A stretch of DNA of 64,000 bases. Source: Candidatus Kosakonia sp. 282A-S69. GTDB taxonomy: Bacteria > Pseudomonadota > Gammaproteobacteria > Enterobacterales > Enterobacteriaceae. The stretch covers positions 890,571 through 954,570 of the forward strand of contig NZ_JAROAU010000001.1 in assembly GCF_029433855.1 (NCBI RefSeq), read 5' to 3'. The notes beneath the pieces are model-generated. The model did no database searches and had not been told where the DNA came from. It worked only from the letters and a program-made list of their open reading frames with translations. Shown piece by piece: positions 29,018 to 38,182 of this stretch; positions within the stretch are counted from its first letter, which is position 1, and each line of letters opens with the position of its first letter. The position numbers were made by a program, and so were the translations under genes.

Positions 29018-29671
29018 ATGGCACGAAAAACCAAACAACAGGCGCTTGAGACGCGACAACACATTCTTGATGTCGCCATGCGGCTGTTTTCCCGGCAGGG
29101 CGTTTCATCAACTTCGCTGGCTGAAATTGCGCAGGCGGCAGGAGTAACTCGCGGCGCGATTTACTGGCATTTCAAAAACAAGTCAGATTTGTTTAGTGAA
29201 ATTTGGGAGCTGTCGGAGTCCAGTATTGGCGATCTTGAAACTGAGTATCGGGCAAAATTCCCTGGTGATCCACTCTCAGTATTAAGAGAAATATTGGTTT
29301 ATATTCTTGAAGCCACGGTTGTCGAAGAGCGGCGTCGACTGATGATGGAAATTATCTTCCACAAATGTGAGTTTGTCGGCGAAATGGCGGTGGTGCAGGA
29401 GGCGCAGCGCGATTTATGTCTGGAAAGTTACGATCGCATCGAAACCACGCTTACCGAATGTATTCAGGCAAAATTGCTTCCCGCTAATCTTCTCACACGC
29501 CGTGTGGCAGTGCTGATGCGCGCCTATGTCTCCGGAATTATGGAAAACTGGCTCTTTGCGCCGCAATCTTTCGATCTGAAAAAAGAGGCGCGCGCCTACG
29601 TCGCCATCCTGCTGGAGATGTGCCAGTTCTGCCCAACGCTGCGCGATGAAACGCCCACTCTCAAGGCATAA
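29018..29671 (+). CDS. acrR: TetR-family repressor AcrR
   Basis: A 217-residue local repressor of acrAB. The TetR-type N-terminal DNA-binding domain reads [20 protein letters not shown], then [36 protein letters not shown]. The C-terminal ligand-binding domain binds many AcrB substrates and contains [22 protein letters not shown]. It is transcribed away from acrA with the operator in the shared region, so it should also repress itself. Reading frame and length match E. coli AcrR (215 residues); there is no sign of the truncations often selected in resistant isolates. Confidence 0.95.
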   Translation: MARKTKQQALETRQHILDVAMRLFSRQGVSSTSLAEIAQAAGVTRGAIYWHFKNKSDLFSEIWELSESSIGDLETEYRAKFPGDPLSVLREILVYILEATVVEERRRLMMEIIFHKCEFVGEMAVVQEAQRDLCLESYDRIETTLTECIQAKLLPANLLTRRVAVLMRAYVSGIMENWLFAPQSFDLKKEARAYVAILLEMCQFCPTLRDETPTLKA

Positions 29672-29793
29672 GCCGGCCGCCAGGATTTCTCCTGGAGGCC
29701 GCTCACTCTGCTAGGTAGTTGTCTGCGCGCGTGATATTCTTCGCGCGTGGCTATCCCGGCCGCTTTCCCGAACAGACAACGATCGCTCAAATT

Positions 29794-32700
29794 ATGTTGC
29801 ACATCAATCGCATACCCAACCCGTTCGCAGCATTTGCCGCCGCACTGTTTCTTATTTTTCTCAGTTTCTCAAGCCAGGCGGCGCCCGCACAGAGCGGAAG
29901 TGATCTGCCTTCGCGCAGCGAAGTGCAGAATCAGCTCGACGTACTCAATAAACAAAAAGAGCACTCCGCGCAGGAGAAGCTGGTCATCCAGGATCTCAAT
30001 GAGACCCTGGATACGCTGGATAAGATCGACCGCGTTAAGCAGGAGACTGCGCTGCTGAAGCAGAAAGTGGCGCAGGCGCCGGAACAGCTGCGCCAGGCTA
30101 CCGATGCCCTCAACGCGCTCAATGATAAAGACAGCGATGAGGAGACGCGCAAAACCCTTGCCACGCTCTCATTACGCCAGCTGGAGTCGCGCGTTTCCCA
30201 ACTGCTTGAAGACCTGCAAACCGCGCAGAACGATCTCTCTAACTACAACAGCCAGCTGGTGTCATTGCAGACGCAGCCGGAGCGCGTGCAGAACGCCATG
30301 TACAGCGCCTCCCAGCAGTTGCAGCAGATCCGCAACCGTCTGAACGGCACGGTTGCCGGCGAAGGGGCGTTGCGTCCGACGCAGCAAACACTGTTACAGG
30401 CTCAGCAAACGCTGCTTAATGCCCAGATTGAACAGCTGCGCAAAAGCCTGGAAGGCAATACCACCTTGCAGGATACGCTACAAAAGCAGCGTGATTACGT
30501 TACCGCAAACAGTAACCGCCTCGAACACCAGCTTCAGCTACTGCAGGAAGCGGTCAACAGCAAGCGTCTGACGCTGACTGAGAAGACGGCGCAGGAAGCG
30601 GTAACGCCGGATGACACCGCGCGCATTCAGGCCAACCCACTGGTCAGCCAGGAACTGGAGATAAACCACCAGCTGAGCCAGAAGCTGATTGAAGCCACTG
30701 AAAGCGGCAACGCGCTGGTGCAGCAGAATATCAAAGTGAAGAACTGGCTCGACCGCGCGCTGCAATCTGAGCGCAATATTAAAGAACAAATTTCGGTGCT
30801 GAAGGGGAGCCTGCTGCTCTCGCGCATCCTTTATCAGCAACAGCAAACGCTCCCCTCAGCCGATGAGCTGGAAGACATGACCAACCGCATTGCGGACCTG
30901 CGTCTGGAGCAGTTTGACATCAACCAGAAGCGTGACGCGCTGTTCCAGAACGAGAACTTCGTTGCCAAACTGGAAGAGGGCCACCAGAGCGAAGTTAACG
31001 ACGACGTCCACGACGCCCTGCTGCAGGTGGTCGATATGCGCCGCGAGCTGCTCGATCAGCTGAACAAGCAGCTCGGCAACCAGCTGATGATGGCCATTAA
31101 CCTGCAGGTTAATCAGCAGCAGCTGATGAGCGTGTCAAAAAGCCTGCAGGAGATTCTGACCCAGCAAATCTTCTGGGTTAACAGCAACAAGCCGATGGAC
31201 TGGGAGTGGTTCAAAGCCTTCCCGCAGACGCTGCGCGATGAGATCAAAGGCACCCACATTACCGTTAACTGGGAGAAAGCGTTGCCGGCGGTGGCGATCG
31301 CGTTTCTCGCCGGGCTGCCGCTGCTGCTGATTGCCGGGCTTATCCGCTGGCGTTTGCGCTGGCTGAAGAACTACCAGGTGAAGCTGGCGGAGCAGGTCGG
31401 GCAGCTACGCAGCGATAGCCAGCTGCATACGCCAAAAGCGATCCTGATCGATCTGATTCGGGCTTTGCCGGTCTGTCTGTTTATTCTGGCAGCGGGGCTG
31501 ATTCTGCTGACTATGCAGCTCAACATCAGCGAGCTGCTGTGGGCGTTCAGTAAAAAGCTGGCGCTCTTCTGGCTGGTCTTTGGTTTGTGCTGGAAAGTGC
31601 TGGAAAAAGAGGGCGTCGCCGTCAATCACTTTGGCATGCCGGCGCAGCTGACCAGCCACTGGCGTCGGCAGATTGTGCGTATCAGCCTCGCGCTGCTGCC
31701 GCTCCATTTCTGGTCGGTAGTCTCGGAGCTGTCGCCGCTGCATCTGATGGATGATGTGCTCGGGCAGTTTGTCATTCTGCTGAACCTGCTGGTGATCACC
31801 GCTCTGGTGTGGCCGATGTTCCGTGAGAGCTGGCACGACAAAGAGTCCCACGCGCTGCGCCTGGTTACCGTCACGGTGCTGGCGATTGTGCCGATTGCCC
31901 TGATGGTGCTCACCGCCACCGGCTACTTCTACACCACGCTGCGGCTGGCCGGGCGCTGGATTGAAACCGTCTATCTGGTGATTATCTGGAATCTGCTCTA
32001 CCAGACGGTGCTGCGCGGGCTGAGCGTCGCGGCGAGGCGTATCGCCTACCGTCGCGCGCTGGCACGTCGGCAGAATATGGTAAAAGAGGGCGCGGAAGGT
32101 GCCGAGCCGCTGGAAGAGCCGACCATTGCGCTGGAGCAGGTTAACCAGCAGACGCTGCGCATCACCATGCTGGTGATGGTCGCGCTCTTTGGCCTGGTCT
32201 TCTGGGCAATTTGGTCAGATTTAATCACCGTCTTCGCCTACCTCGACAGCATTACGCTGTGGCACTACAACGGCACCGAAGCGGGGGCGGCGGTGACCAA
32301 GAGCGTCACCCTTGGCAGCCTGCTGTTTGCGATCGTCGCCTTTGTGGTGGCGTGGGCATTGATCCGCAACTTGCCGGGCCTGCTGGAGGTGTTAGTCCTC
32401 TCGCGGCTCAATATGCGCCAGGGCTCCTCCTACGCCGTCACCACCATTCTGAACTATGTCATTATCGCGGTGGGGGCGTTAACGGTCTTCGGTTCGCTGG
32501 GGGTCTCGTGGGATAAGCTGCAGTGGCTGGCAGCAGCGTTGTCGGTCGGTCTCGGCTTCGGTTTGCAGGAGATCTTCGGTAACTTTGTCTCCGGCCTGAT
32601 TATTCTCTTCGAGCGCCCGGTGCGCATCGGCGATACCGTCACCATCGGCACCTTCTCCGGCACGGTGAGCAAGATCCGTATTCGTGCGACAACCATCACC

Positions 32701-33147
32701 GACTTCGATCGTAAAGAGGTGATTATCCCGAATAAGGCCTTCGTGACCGAACGGCTCATCAACTGGTCGCTCTCCGATACCATCACCCGCGTGGTGATCC
32801 GTATCGGCGTGGCTTATGGTTCCGATCTCGAAAAAGTGAAGAAGGTGCTGCTGAAAGCGGCGATGGATCACCCGAAAGTGATGCACGACCCGGAACCGGC
32901 GGTCTTCTTTACCACCTTCGGGCCAAGCACGCTGGATCATGAGCTGCGTCTCTACGTCCGTGAACTGCGCGATCGCAGCTATACGGTGGATGAGCTTAAC
33001 CGCACCATCGATCGGATGTGCCGTGAAAACGACATCAATATCGCTTTTAACCAGCTCGAAGTGCACCTGCGCAATGAGAAGGGCGATGAATTAACGGAAG
33101 TGAAGCGCAACCTGAAGGGCGACGATCCGACCCCAGAGGCGCCTTAA
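29794..33147 (+). CDS. mscK: mechanosensitive channel MscK
   Basis: A 1117-residue potassium-dependent mechanosensitive channel (KefA) that opens under membrane tension. A signal peptide (ALFLIFLSFSSQAAPAQS) leads to a long periplasmic, glutamine-rich coiled-coil region (about residues 35-480), followed by about eleven membrane helices. The C-terminal MscS module contains the pore helix near LQWLAAALSVGLGFGLQEIFGNFVSGLIILFERPVRIGDTV and a cytoplasmic cage domain (GVAYGSDLEKVKKVL). The start at MLHINRIPNPF was chosen because the signal peptide follows; it lies after acrR, as in E. coli. The C-terminus is GDDPTPEAP. Confidence 0.95.
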   Translation: MLHINRIPNPFAAFAAALFLIFLSFSSQAAPAQSGSDLPSRSEVQNQLDVLNKQKEHSAQEKLVIQDLNETLDTLDKIDRVKQETALLKQKVAQAPEQLRQATDALNALNDKDSDEETRKTLATLSLRQLESRVSQLLEDLQTAQNDLSNYNSQLVSLQTQPERVQNAMYSASQQLQQIRNRLNGTVAGEGALRPTQQTLLQAQQTLLNAQIEQLRKSLEGNTTLQDTLQKQRDYVTANSNRLEHQLQLLQEAVNSKRLTLTEKTAQEAVTPDDTARIQANPLVSQELEINHQLSQKLIEATESGNALVQQNIKVKNWLDRALQSERNIKEQISVLKGSLLLSRILYQQQQTLPSADELEDMTNRIADLRLEQFDINQKRDALFQNENFVAKLEEGHQSEVNDDVHDALLQVVDMRRELLDQLNKQLGNQLMMAINLQVNQQQLMSVSKSLQEILTQQIFWVNSNKPMDWEWFKAFPQTLRDEIKGTHITVNWEKALPAVAIAFLAGLPLLLIAGLIRWRLRWLKNYQVKLAEQVGQLRSDSQLHTPKAILIDLIRALPVCLFILAAGLILLTMQLNISELLWAFSKKLALFWLVFGLCWKVLEKEGVAVNHFGMPAQLTSHWRRQIVRISLALLPLHFWSVVSELSPLHLMDDVLGQFVILLNLLVITALVWPMFRESWHDKESHALRLVTVTVLAIVPIALMVLTATGYFYTTLRLAGRWIETVYLVIIWNLLYQTVLRGLSVAARRIAYRRALARRQNMVKEGAEGAEPLEEPTIALEQVNQQTLRITMLVMVALFGLVFWAIWSDLITVFAYLDSITLWHYNGTEAGAAVTKSVTLGSLLFAIVAFVVAWALIRNLPGLLEVLVLSRLNMRQGSSYAVTTILNYVIIAVGALTVFGSLGVSWDKLQWLAAALSVGLGFGLQEIFGNFVSGLIILFERPVRIGDTVTIGTFSGTVSKIRIRATTITDFDRKEVIIPNKAFVTERLINWSLSDTITRVVIRIGVAYGSDLEKVKKVLLKAAMDHPKVMHDPEPAVFFTTFGPSTLDHELRLYVRELRDRSYTVDELNRTIDRMCRENDINIAFNQLEVHLRNEKGDELTEVKRNLKGDDPTPEAP

Positions 33148-33164
33148 GGGTTTGCCCCTCTTCC

Positions 33165-33326
33165 TCAGGGAAGGGGGGCAGCCAGCCGTAACTGCTTCTG
33201 TTCAAAATCCCGTTTGACGATCTCCAGCGCTTTTAACACCAGATCGGGTGCGATCTCATGCTGTTCAAGCAGCATAATCAGATCGACCGCCAGCTTGACC
33301 TCCTGCGGGGCATTTTCCAGCGACAT
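33165..33326 (-). CDS. rsmS: pleiotropic regulatory protein RsmS (YbaM)
   Basis: A 53-residue protein read from the minus strand: [20 protein letters not shown] at the start, [21 protein letters not shown] at the end. It matches E. coli YbaM, now called RsmS, in its first 40 residues; the C-terminal tail differs. In Pectobacterium and related bacteria the homologue influences secondary metabolism and virulence; in E. coli the role is unclear. The gene lies between mscK and priC, 13 bases downstream of priC, with which it is probably cotranscribed. Its stop is 17 bases from that of the convergent mscK. Confidence 0.9.
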   Translation of the reverse strand: MSLENAPQEVKLAVDLIMLLEQHEIAPDLVLKALEIVKRDFEQKQLRLAAPLP

Positions 33327-33339
33327 CTTCACTCCTTGG

Positions 33340-33867
33340 TTAACGGGTTAAACGCGCCAGCACGCGCTCAATATTCTCCAGCGCTTTACGGCAGCGACCA
33401 AGCCGGGCATCCAGCGCTTCCACCTCTTTATGCAGCTTCTGCTGCTCGGCGAGCGTGGTGACCGAGGCTAAATGCGCGTTACGCTCATTTTTCATCGCCT
33501 GCAGGCGGCGCTCATACTCCTGATGCTGCAACCGCCGCCGCTGCCAGCGCGTAATGCCGGGCGAGGCGTGATCCCACTGGCGCAGCGGCCAGACGGCGCT
33601 TTCTCGCGTCAGCGCGGCGATTTGCGCGGTTAAGTGCTCCGCCAGCCAGACCGCCTGCGGCAGATGATTGCGCGCCACGGTCTCGCGCAGCGCCGTCAGA
33701 TTGGCCTCAGTCTCATTAATATAAGCACGCATACGCGTATCTTTTGTCTGAAAAAGATGGCGGTCAAAACGGGCGCTGACGGTGAAGTGATCCGCCAGCG
33801 GCGCGGCCTGCTGGCGTAAGCGGGCGAGTTGCTGTGCCAGCCTCTCTAAAAGCGCGTCGCATTTCAT
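33340..33867 (-). CDS. priC: primosomal replication protein PriC
   Basis: A 175-residue DNA replication restart protein. It recognises stalled forks with a gap on the leading strand, contacts SSB and loads DnaB. The sequence is almost entirely helical and rich in Arg and Leu, with the family stretches [57 protein letters not shown] and [36 protein letters not shown]. It matches E. coli PriC along its length. The gene is divergent from ybaN, and rsmS follows it directly. Confidence 0.93.
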   Translation of the reverse strand: MKCDALLERLAQQLARLRQQAAPLADHFTVSARFDRHLFQTKDTRMRAYINETEANLTALRETVARNHLPQAVWLAEHLTAQIAALTRESAVWPLRQWDHASPGITRWQRRRLQHQEYERRLQAMKNERNAHLASVTTLAEQQKLHKEVEALDARLGRCRKALENIERVLARLTR

Positions 33868-33934
33868 CTCTCATTCCCTCTTTTTCACGGCGATTATGGT
33901 ACATTAGCCGCTTATTCCGGCAACGATTAGCACT

Positions 33935-34312
33935 ATGCAACGCACTATTTTAATCATCATTGGCTGGCTGGCGGTAGTGCTCGGCACGTTGGGTGTCGTT
34001 TTGCCCGTTTTACCGACCACGCCTTTTATTCTGCTGGCCGCCTGGTGTTTTGCCCGCTCGTCGCCACGTTTTCATCACTGGCTGCTCTACCGCTCCTGGT
34101 TTGGCAGCTACCTGCGGCACTGGCAGCAATACCGCGCCATGCCGCCCGGCGCGAAACCGCGCGCGATTGTTATTACGCTTTTGACCTTCGCGGTCTCACT
34201 CTATTTTGTGAAGATTATGTGGGTGCGCGTTTTGCTCTTAATCATCCTCGCGTGTCTGCTGATTTTCCTGTGGCGGATACCGGTGGTTGATGCAAAGCAA
34301 CAAAAAACCTAA
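33935..34312 (+). CDS. ybaN: DUF454 inner membrane protein YbaN
   Basis: A 125-residue membrane protein of the DUF454 family. The signature VVLPVLPTTPFILLAAWCFARSSPRFHHWLL is clear and lies between hydrophobic segments; two further helices follow (AIVITLLTFAVSLYFV and VLLLIILACLLIFLW). The function is unknown across the family. The gene is divergent from priC and precedes apt, exactly as in E. coli. A 151-bp gap without other features separates it from apt. Confidence 0.92.
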   Translation: MQRTILIIIGWLAVVLGTLGVVLPVLPTTPFILLAAWCFARSSPRFHHWLLYRSWFGSYLRHWQQYRAMPPGAKPRAIVITLLTFAVSLYFVKIMWVRVLLLIILACLLIFLWRIPVVDAKQQKT

Positions 34313-34463
34313 TGCGCTGCGATGGCAGTTGCAATTCTCGCTCACTGCCAGTAAATTCGAGCGTTTTCGAGTACGGGGTCGGCTGGTTAAAGCTTAACCA
34401 GGGGCCAGTTGAGCCTCTCTTGCACGTCCCGTGAGTAATACCGTTTCTATCAGGCAAATATCC

Positions 34464-35015
34464 ATGACAGCGACTGCGCAGCAGCTTGAATTTCTCAAAA
34501 ACAGCATCAAAAGCATTCAGGATTACCCGAAGCCGGGCATCCTGTTCCGTGATGTCACCAGTTTGCTGGAAGACCCGAAGGCGTACGCCCTCAGCATTGA
34601 ACTGCTGGTTGAGCGTTACAAAAACGCCGGGATCACTAAAGTTGTTGGTACCGAAGCGCGTGGCTTCCTGTTCGGCGCGCCGGTTGCGTTAGGCCTTGGC
34701 GTTGGCTTTGTGCCGGTGCGTAAGCCGCGTAAATTGCCGCGTGAAACCATTGCCGAGAGCTATGAGCTGGAGTACGGCACCGATCAGTTAGAGATCCATG
34801 TCGATGCGATCCAGCCTGGCGACACTGTGCTGGTGGTCGACGATCTGCTGGCAACCGGGGGCACCATCGAAGCGACAGTGAAACTGATCCGCCGTCTGGG
34901 TGGCGAAGTCACCGACGCGGCGTTCATTATCAATCTGTTCGACCTGGGCGGCGAAGAGCGCCTGAAAAAACAGGGTGTTAATAGCTACAGCCTGGTCTCG
35001 TTCCCGGGCCATTGA
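34464..35015 (+). CDS. apt: adenine phosphoribosyltransferase
   Basis: A 183-residue purine salvage enzyme that converts adenine and PRPP to AMP. The PRPP-binding motif [16 protein letters not shown] is clear, and [31 protein letters not shown] is the family core. Length and sequence match E. coli Apt. The start [15 protein letters not shown] is chosen over an ATG 33 bases upstream because the family begins there. A 12-bp stem hairpin lies between apt and dnaX. Confidence 0.96.
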   Translation: MTATAQQLEFLKNSIKSIQDYPKPGILFRDVTSLLEDPKAYALSIELLVERYKNAGITKVVGTEARGFLFGAPVALGLGVGFVPVRKPRKLPRETIAESYELEYGTDQLEIHVDAIQPGDTVLVVDDLLATGGTIEATVKLIRRLGGEVTDAAFIINLFDLGGEERLKKQGVNSYSLVSFPGH

Positions 35016-35025
35016 TCCCGCGTAC

Positions 35026-35053
35026 CTTCATCCCTCACGCCTGAGGGATGAAG
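35026..35053 (+). terminator. hairpin between apt and dnaX
   Basis: CTTCATCCCTCA and TGAGGGATGAAG form a perfect 12-bp stem around CGCC, starting 10 bases after the apt stop. The tail TGCATTCTC is not a T-run. It may be a partial terminator or an attenuator ahead of dnaX. Confidence 0.55.
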
Positions 35054-35124
35054 TGCATTCTCAGCCGATGCTGTGTTAGCATTACCCCTCGTGAATCCAC
35101 CTTCCAGCGTTTCAGAGCCTGCCA

Positions 35125-37056
35125 ATGAGTTATCAGGTCTTAGCCCGAAAATGGCGACCGCAAACTTTTGCTGACGTCGTCGGCCAGGAGCATGTGCTGA
35201 CCGCACTGGCGAACGGCTTAACATCAGGACGCATTCATCATGCGTATCTGTTCTCCGGCACCCGTGGCGTCGGAAAAACCTCTATTGCCCGTTTGCTGGC
35301 GAAGGGGCTTAACTGCGAAACCGGCATTACGGCGACACCGTGCGGTGTCTGCGACAACTGCCGTGAAATTGAGCAGGGTCGCTTTGTCGATCTGATTGAG
35401 ATCGACGCCGCTTCGCGTACCAAAGTGGAAGATACCCGCGATCTGCTGGACAACGTCCAGTACGCGCCGGCGCGTGGCCGCTTCAAAGTCTATCTGATTG
35501 ACGAAGTGCACATGCTCTCGCGTCACAGCTTCAACGCCCTGTTGAAAACCCTTGAAGAGCCGCCCGCGCACGTCAAATTCCTGCTGGCGACCACCGATCC
35601 ACAGAAACTGCCGGTGACGATTCTTTCCCGCTGCCTGCAGTTCCATCTTAAAGCGCTGGATGTTGATCAGATCCGCACCCAGCTTGAGCATATTCTCGCT
35701 GACGAAAAGATCGAATCCGAGCCGCGCGCGCTGCAGCTGCTGGCGCGCGCCGCCGACGGCAGCCTGCGTGATGCCCTGAGCCTGACCGATCAGGCGATTG
35801 CCAGCGGCAACGGCCAGCTTTCAGCTGCGGTTGTAAGCGCGATGCTCGGCACGCTGAATGACGATCAGGCACTCTCATTGGTCGAGGCGATCATTGCCGC
35901 CAACGGCGAACGGGCAATGGCGCTGGTGCATGATGCCGCCTCCCGCGGCGTCGAGTGGGACGCGCTGCTGCTGGAGATGCAAAGCCTGCTGCACCGCATC
36001 GCCATGGTTCAGCTCACCCCGGCGGCTTTGGGCAGCGATATGGCGTCGGTGGAGCACCGTCTGCGCGAACTTGCCCGCACCGTGCCGCCTGCCGATATTC
36101 AGCTCTACTACCAGACACTGCTGATTGGCCGCAAAGAGTTACCCTTTGCGCCCGACAGAAGGATGGGCGTGGAGATGACCTTACTGCGTGCGCTGGCGTT
36201 CCATCCGCGCGCGCCGCTGCCTGCGCCAGAGGTTCAGCAGGCGTCATTTGCGCCAGTCGCGCCGACGGCGGTGATGTCGCCGCAGCAGGTGGCTCCCGCA
36301 CCGCAGGCGCAGCCCGCGCCCCAGCAGGATGTTCCGCTGCCGCCCTCCACCAGCCAGGTGCTGGCGGCACGCAGACAGCTGCAGCAGGCGCAGGGAGCAG
36401 ACAAAGCAAAAAAGAGTGAACCGGCAGCCGCAACCCGCGCGCGGCCGGTGAGTAACGCTGCGCTGGAGAGGCTCGCCTCTGTCACCGAGCGCGTACAGTC
36501 CCGCCCGGCGGCGGCAACGGCCGACAAAAAACCGGCTAAAAAAGAGGCCTACCGCTGGAAAGCGACCACTGTTGTTGAGACGGTAAAAGAGGTCATCGCT
36601 ACGCCAAAAGCGTTGAAAAAGGCGCTTGAGCATGAAAAAACGCCGGAACTGGCGAAGAAGCTTGCGGAAGAGGCGATCGAGCGCGACGCGTGGGCAAAAG
36701 AGGTGAGCCTGCTGAAATTGCCTAAACTGGTCGAGCAGGTGGCGCTGAATGCCTGGAAAGAGCAGGACGGCGCGCGCATCTGCCTGCACCTTCGCAGCGC
36801 CCAGCGCCATCTCCATTCGCCCGGCGCGGTGAAGACGCTCGGCGAGGCGCTCAGCGAATTGCACGGTTCGACGGTTGAACTGACTATTATTGAAGATGAT
36901 AATCCTGCGGTGCGTACGCCGCTGGAGTGGCGTCAGGCCATCTATGAAGAGAAGCTCGCGCAGGCGCGCGAGTCGATTATTGCGGATAGCAATATCCAGA
37001 CCCTGCAGCGCTTTTTCGATGCGGATCTGGATGAGGAGAGCATCCGCCCCCTTTGA
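35125..37056 (+). CDS. dnaX: DNA polymerase III subunits tau and gamma
   Basis: A 643-residue clamp-loader protein, the same length as E. coli tau. The N-terminal AAA+ module holds Walker A GTRGVGKTSIARLLAKGL, a zinc-binding cysteine set (CGVCDNC), Walker B VYLIDEVHMLS and the SRC box LSRCLQFHLKAL. Domain III is followed by a Pro/Gln/Ala-rich linker (about residues 360-430) and the tau-specific domains IV and V, which contact DnaB and the polymerase alpha subunit. A programmed -1 frameshift at codon 430 yields the 431-residue gamma subunit. ybaB and recR follow in the same direction, as in E. coli. Confidence 0.97.
   Translation: MSYQVLARKWRPQTFADVVGQEHVLTALANGLTSGRIHHAYLFSGTRGVGKTSIARLLAKGLNCETGITATPCGVCDNCREIEQGRFVDLIEIDAASRTKVEDTRDLLDNVQYAPARGRFKVYLIDEVHMLSRHSFNALLKTLEEPPAHVKFLLATTDPQKLPVTILSRCLQFHLKALDVDQIRTQLEHILADEKIESEPRALQLLARAADGSLRDALSLTDQAIASGNGQLSAAVVSAMLGTLNDDQALSLVEAIIAANGERAMALVHDAASRGVEWDALLLEMQSLLHRIAMVQLTPAALGSDMASVEHRLRELARTVPPADIQLYYQTLLIGRKELPFAPDRRMGVEMTLLRALAFHPRAPLPAPEVQQASFAPVAPTAVMSPQQVAPAPQAQPAPQQDVPLPPSTSQVLAARRQLQQAQGADKAKKSEPAAATRARPVSNAALERLASVTERVQSRPAAATADKKPAKKEAYRWKATTVVETVKEVIATPKALKKALEHEKTPELAKKLAEEAIERDAWAKEVSLLKLPKLVEQVALNAWKEQDGARICLHLRSAQRHLHSPGAVKTLGEALSELHGSTVELTIIEDDNPAVRTPLEWRQAIYEEKLAQARESIIADSNIQTLQRFFDADLDEESIRPL
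36392..36448 (+). promoter_or_regulatory. programmed -1 frameshift signal in dnaX
   Basis: All three parts of the E. coli signal are present. A Shine-Dalgarno-like AGGGAG lies at 36392-36397. The slippery heptamer A-AAA-AAG follows at 36408-36414. A GC-rich hairpin region comes next (CCGGCAGCCGC at 36421 and GCGGCCGG ending at 36448). After slipping, the ribosome reads GAG and stops at TGA (36417-36419), giving a gamma subunit of 431 residues. Confidence 0.88.
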
Positions 37057-37126
37057 CAGGAAGAGCGATACTTCCCGTTTTCAACCCTGAATGTGACTTA
37101 TCACCCTGGTCAGTCACCACAGCTAA

Positions 37127-37467
<341 letters not shown>

Positions 37468-37468
<1 letters not shown>

Positions 37469-38073
37469 TGCAAACCAGTCCGCTGTTAACGCAGCTTATG
37501 GAAGCGTTGCGCGCGCTGCCGGGCGTCGGCCCGAAGTCGGCGCAGCGCATGGCATTTACGCTGCTGCAGCGGGATCGCAGCGGCGGCATGCGCCTCGCGC
37601 AGGCGCTCACCCGGGCGATGTCGGAGATTGGACACTGCGCGGATTGCCGCACCTTTACCGAGCAGGAGGTGTGCAATATCTGCACCAACCCGCGACGTCA
37701 GGAAAACGGTCAAATCTGCGTGGTTGAAAGCCCGGCTGACATCTACGCCATTGAGCAAACCGGTCAGTTTTCCGGTCGCTACTTTGTGCTGATGGGGCAT
37801 CTGTCGCCGCTGGACGGCATCGGGCCGGATGATATCGGGCTCGACCGGCTGGAGCAGCGCCTCGAATCTGAAAAGATTCAGGAGGTGATCCTCGCCACCA
37901 ACCCGACGGTGGAAGGGGAGGCGACCGCTAACTATATTGCCGAGCTGTGCGGGCAATATGGCGTGGAAGCGAGCCGTATCGCCCACGGCGTGCCGGTGGG
38001 TGGCGAGCTGGAGATGGTGGATGGCACCACGCTTTCCCACTCTCTTGCCGGGCGTCATAAGATTCGTTTTTAA
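37468..38073 (+). CDS. recR: recombination mediator RecR
   Basis: A 201-residue protein that works with RecF and RecO to load RecA at gaps. The N-terminal helix-hairpin-helix ([22 protein letters not shown]) is followed by a four-cysteine zinc finger ([17 protein letters not shown]), a Toprim domain ([26 protein letters not shown]) and the C-terminal Walker-B-like region ([21 protein letters not shown]). It is coupled to ybaB by a one-base overlap. The C-terminus [13 protein letters not shown] matches the family. Confidence 0.96.
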
Positions 38074-38102
38074 CCAGACGGGGGCAGAAATTTTTGCCTC
38101 CG

Positions 38103-38131
38103 CTTGAAATTCCCCGCCGCTATCCCCATTT
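38103..38131 (+). promoter_or_regulatory. sigma-32 heat-shock promoter of htpG
   Basis: CTTGAAA (38103-38109) and CCCCATTT (38124-38131) are separated by 14 bases. Both elements match the sigma-32 consensus closely. The promoter lies about 50 bp upstream of the htpG start codon, as known for E. coli htpG. Confidence 0.9.
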
Positions 38132-38182
38132 CTCCCTCAACGCTTTTTCCACCTTGTAAATGGCATTGTTGAGGTTTTCCCA

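Noticed and set aside
38079-38101. GGGGGCA/TGCCTCC hairpin after recR as a terminator
   Set aside because: The stem is imperfect and no T-run follows. It lies directly upstream of the htpG heat-shock promoter, so its role is too uncertain to annotate.
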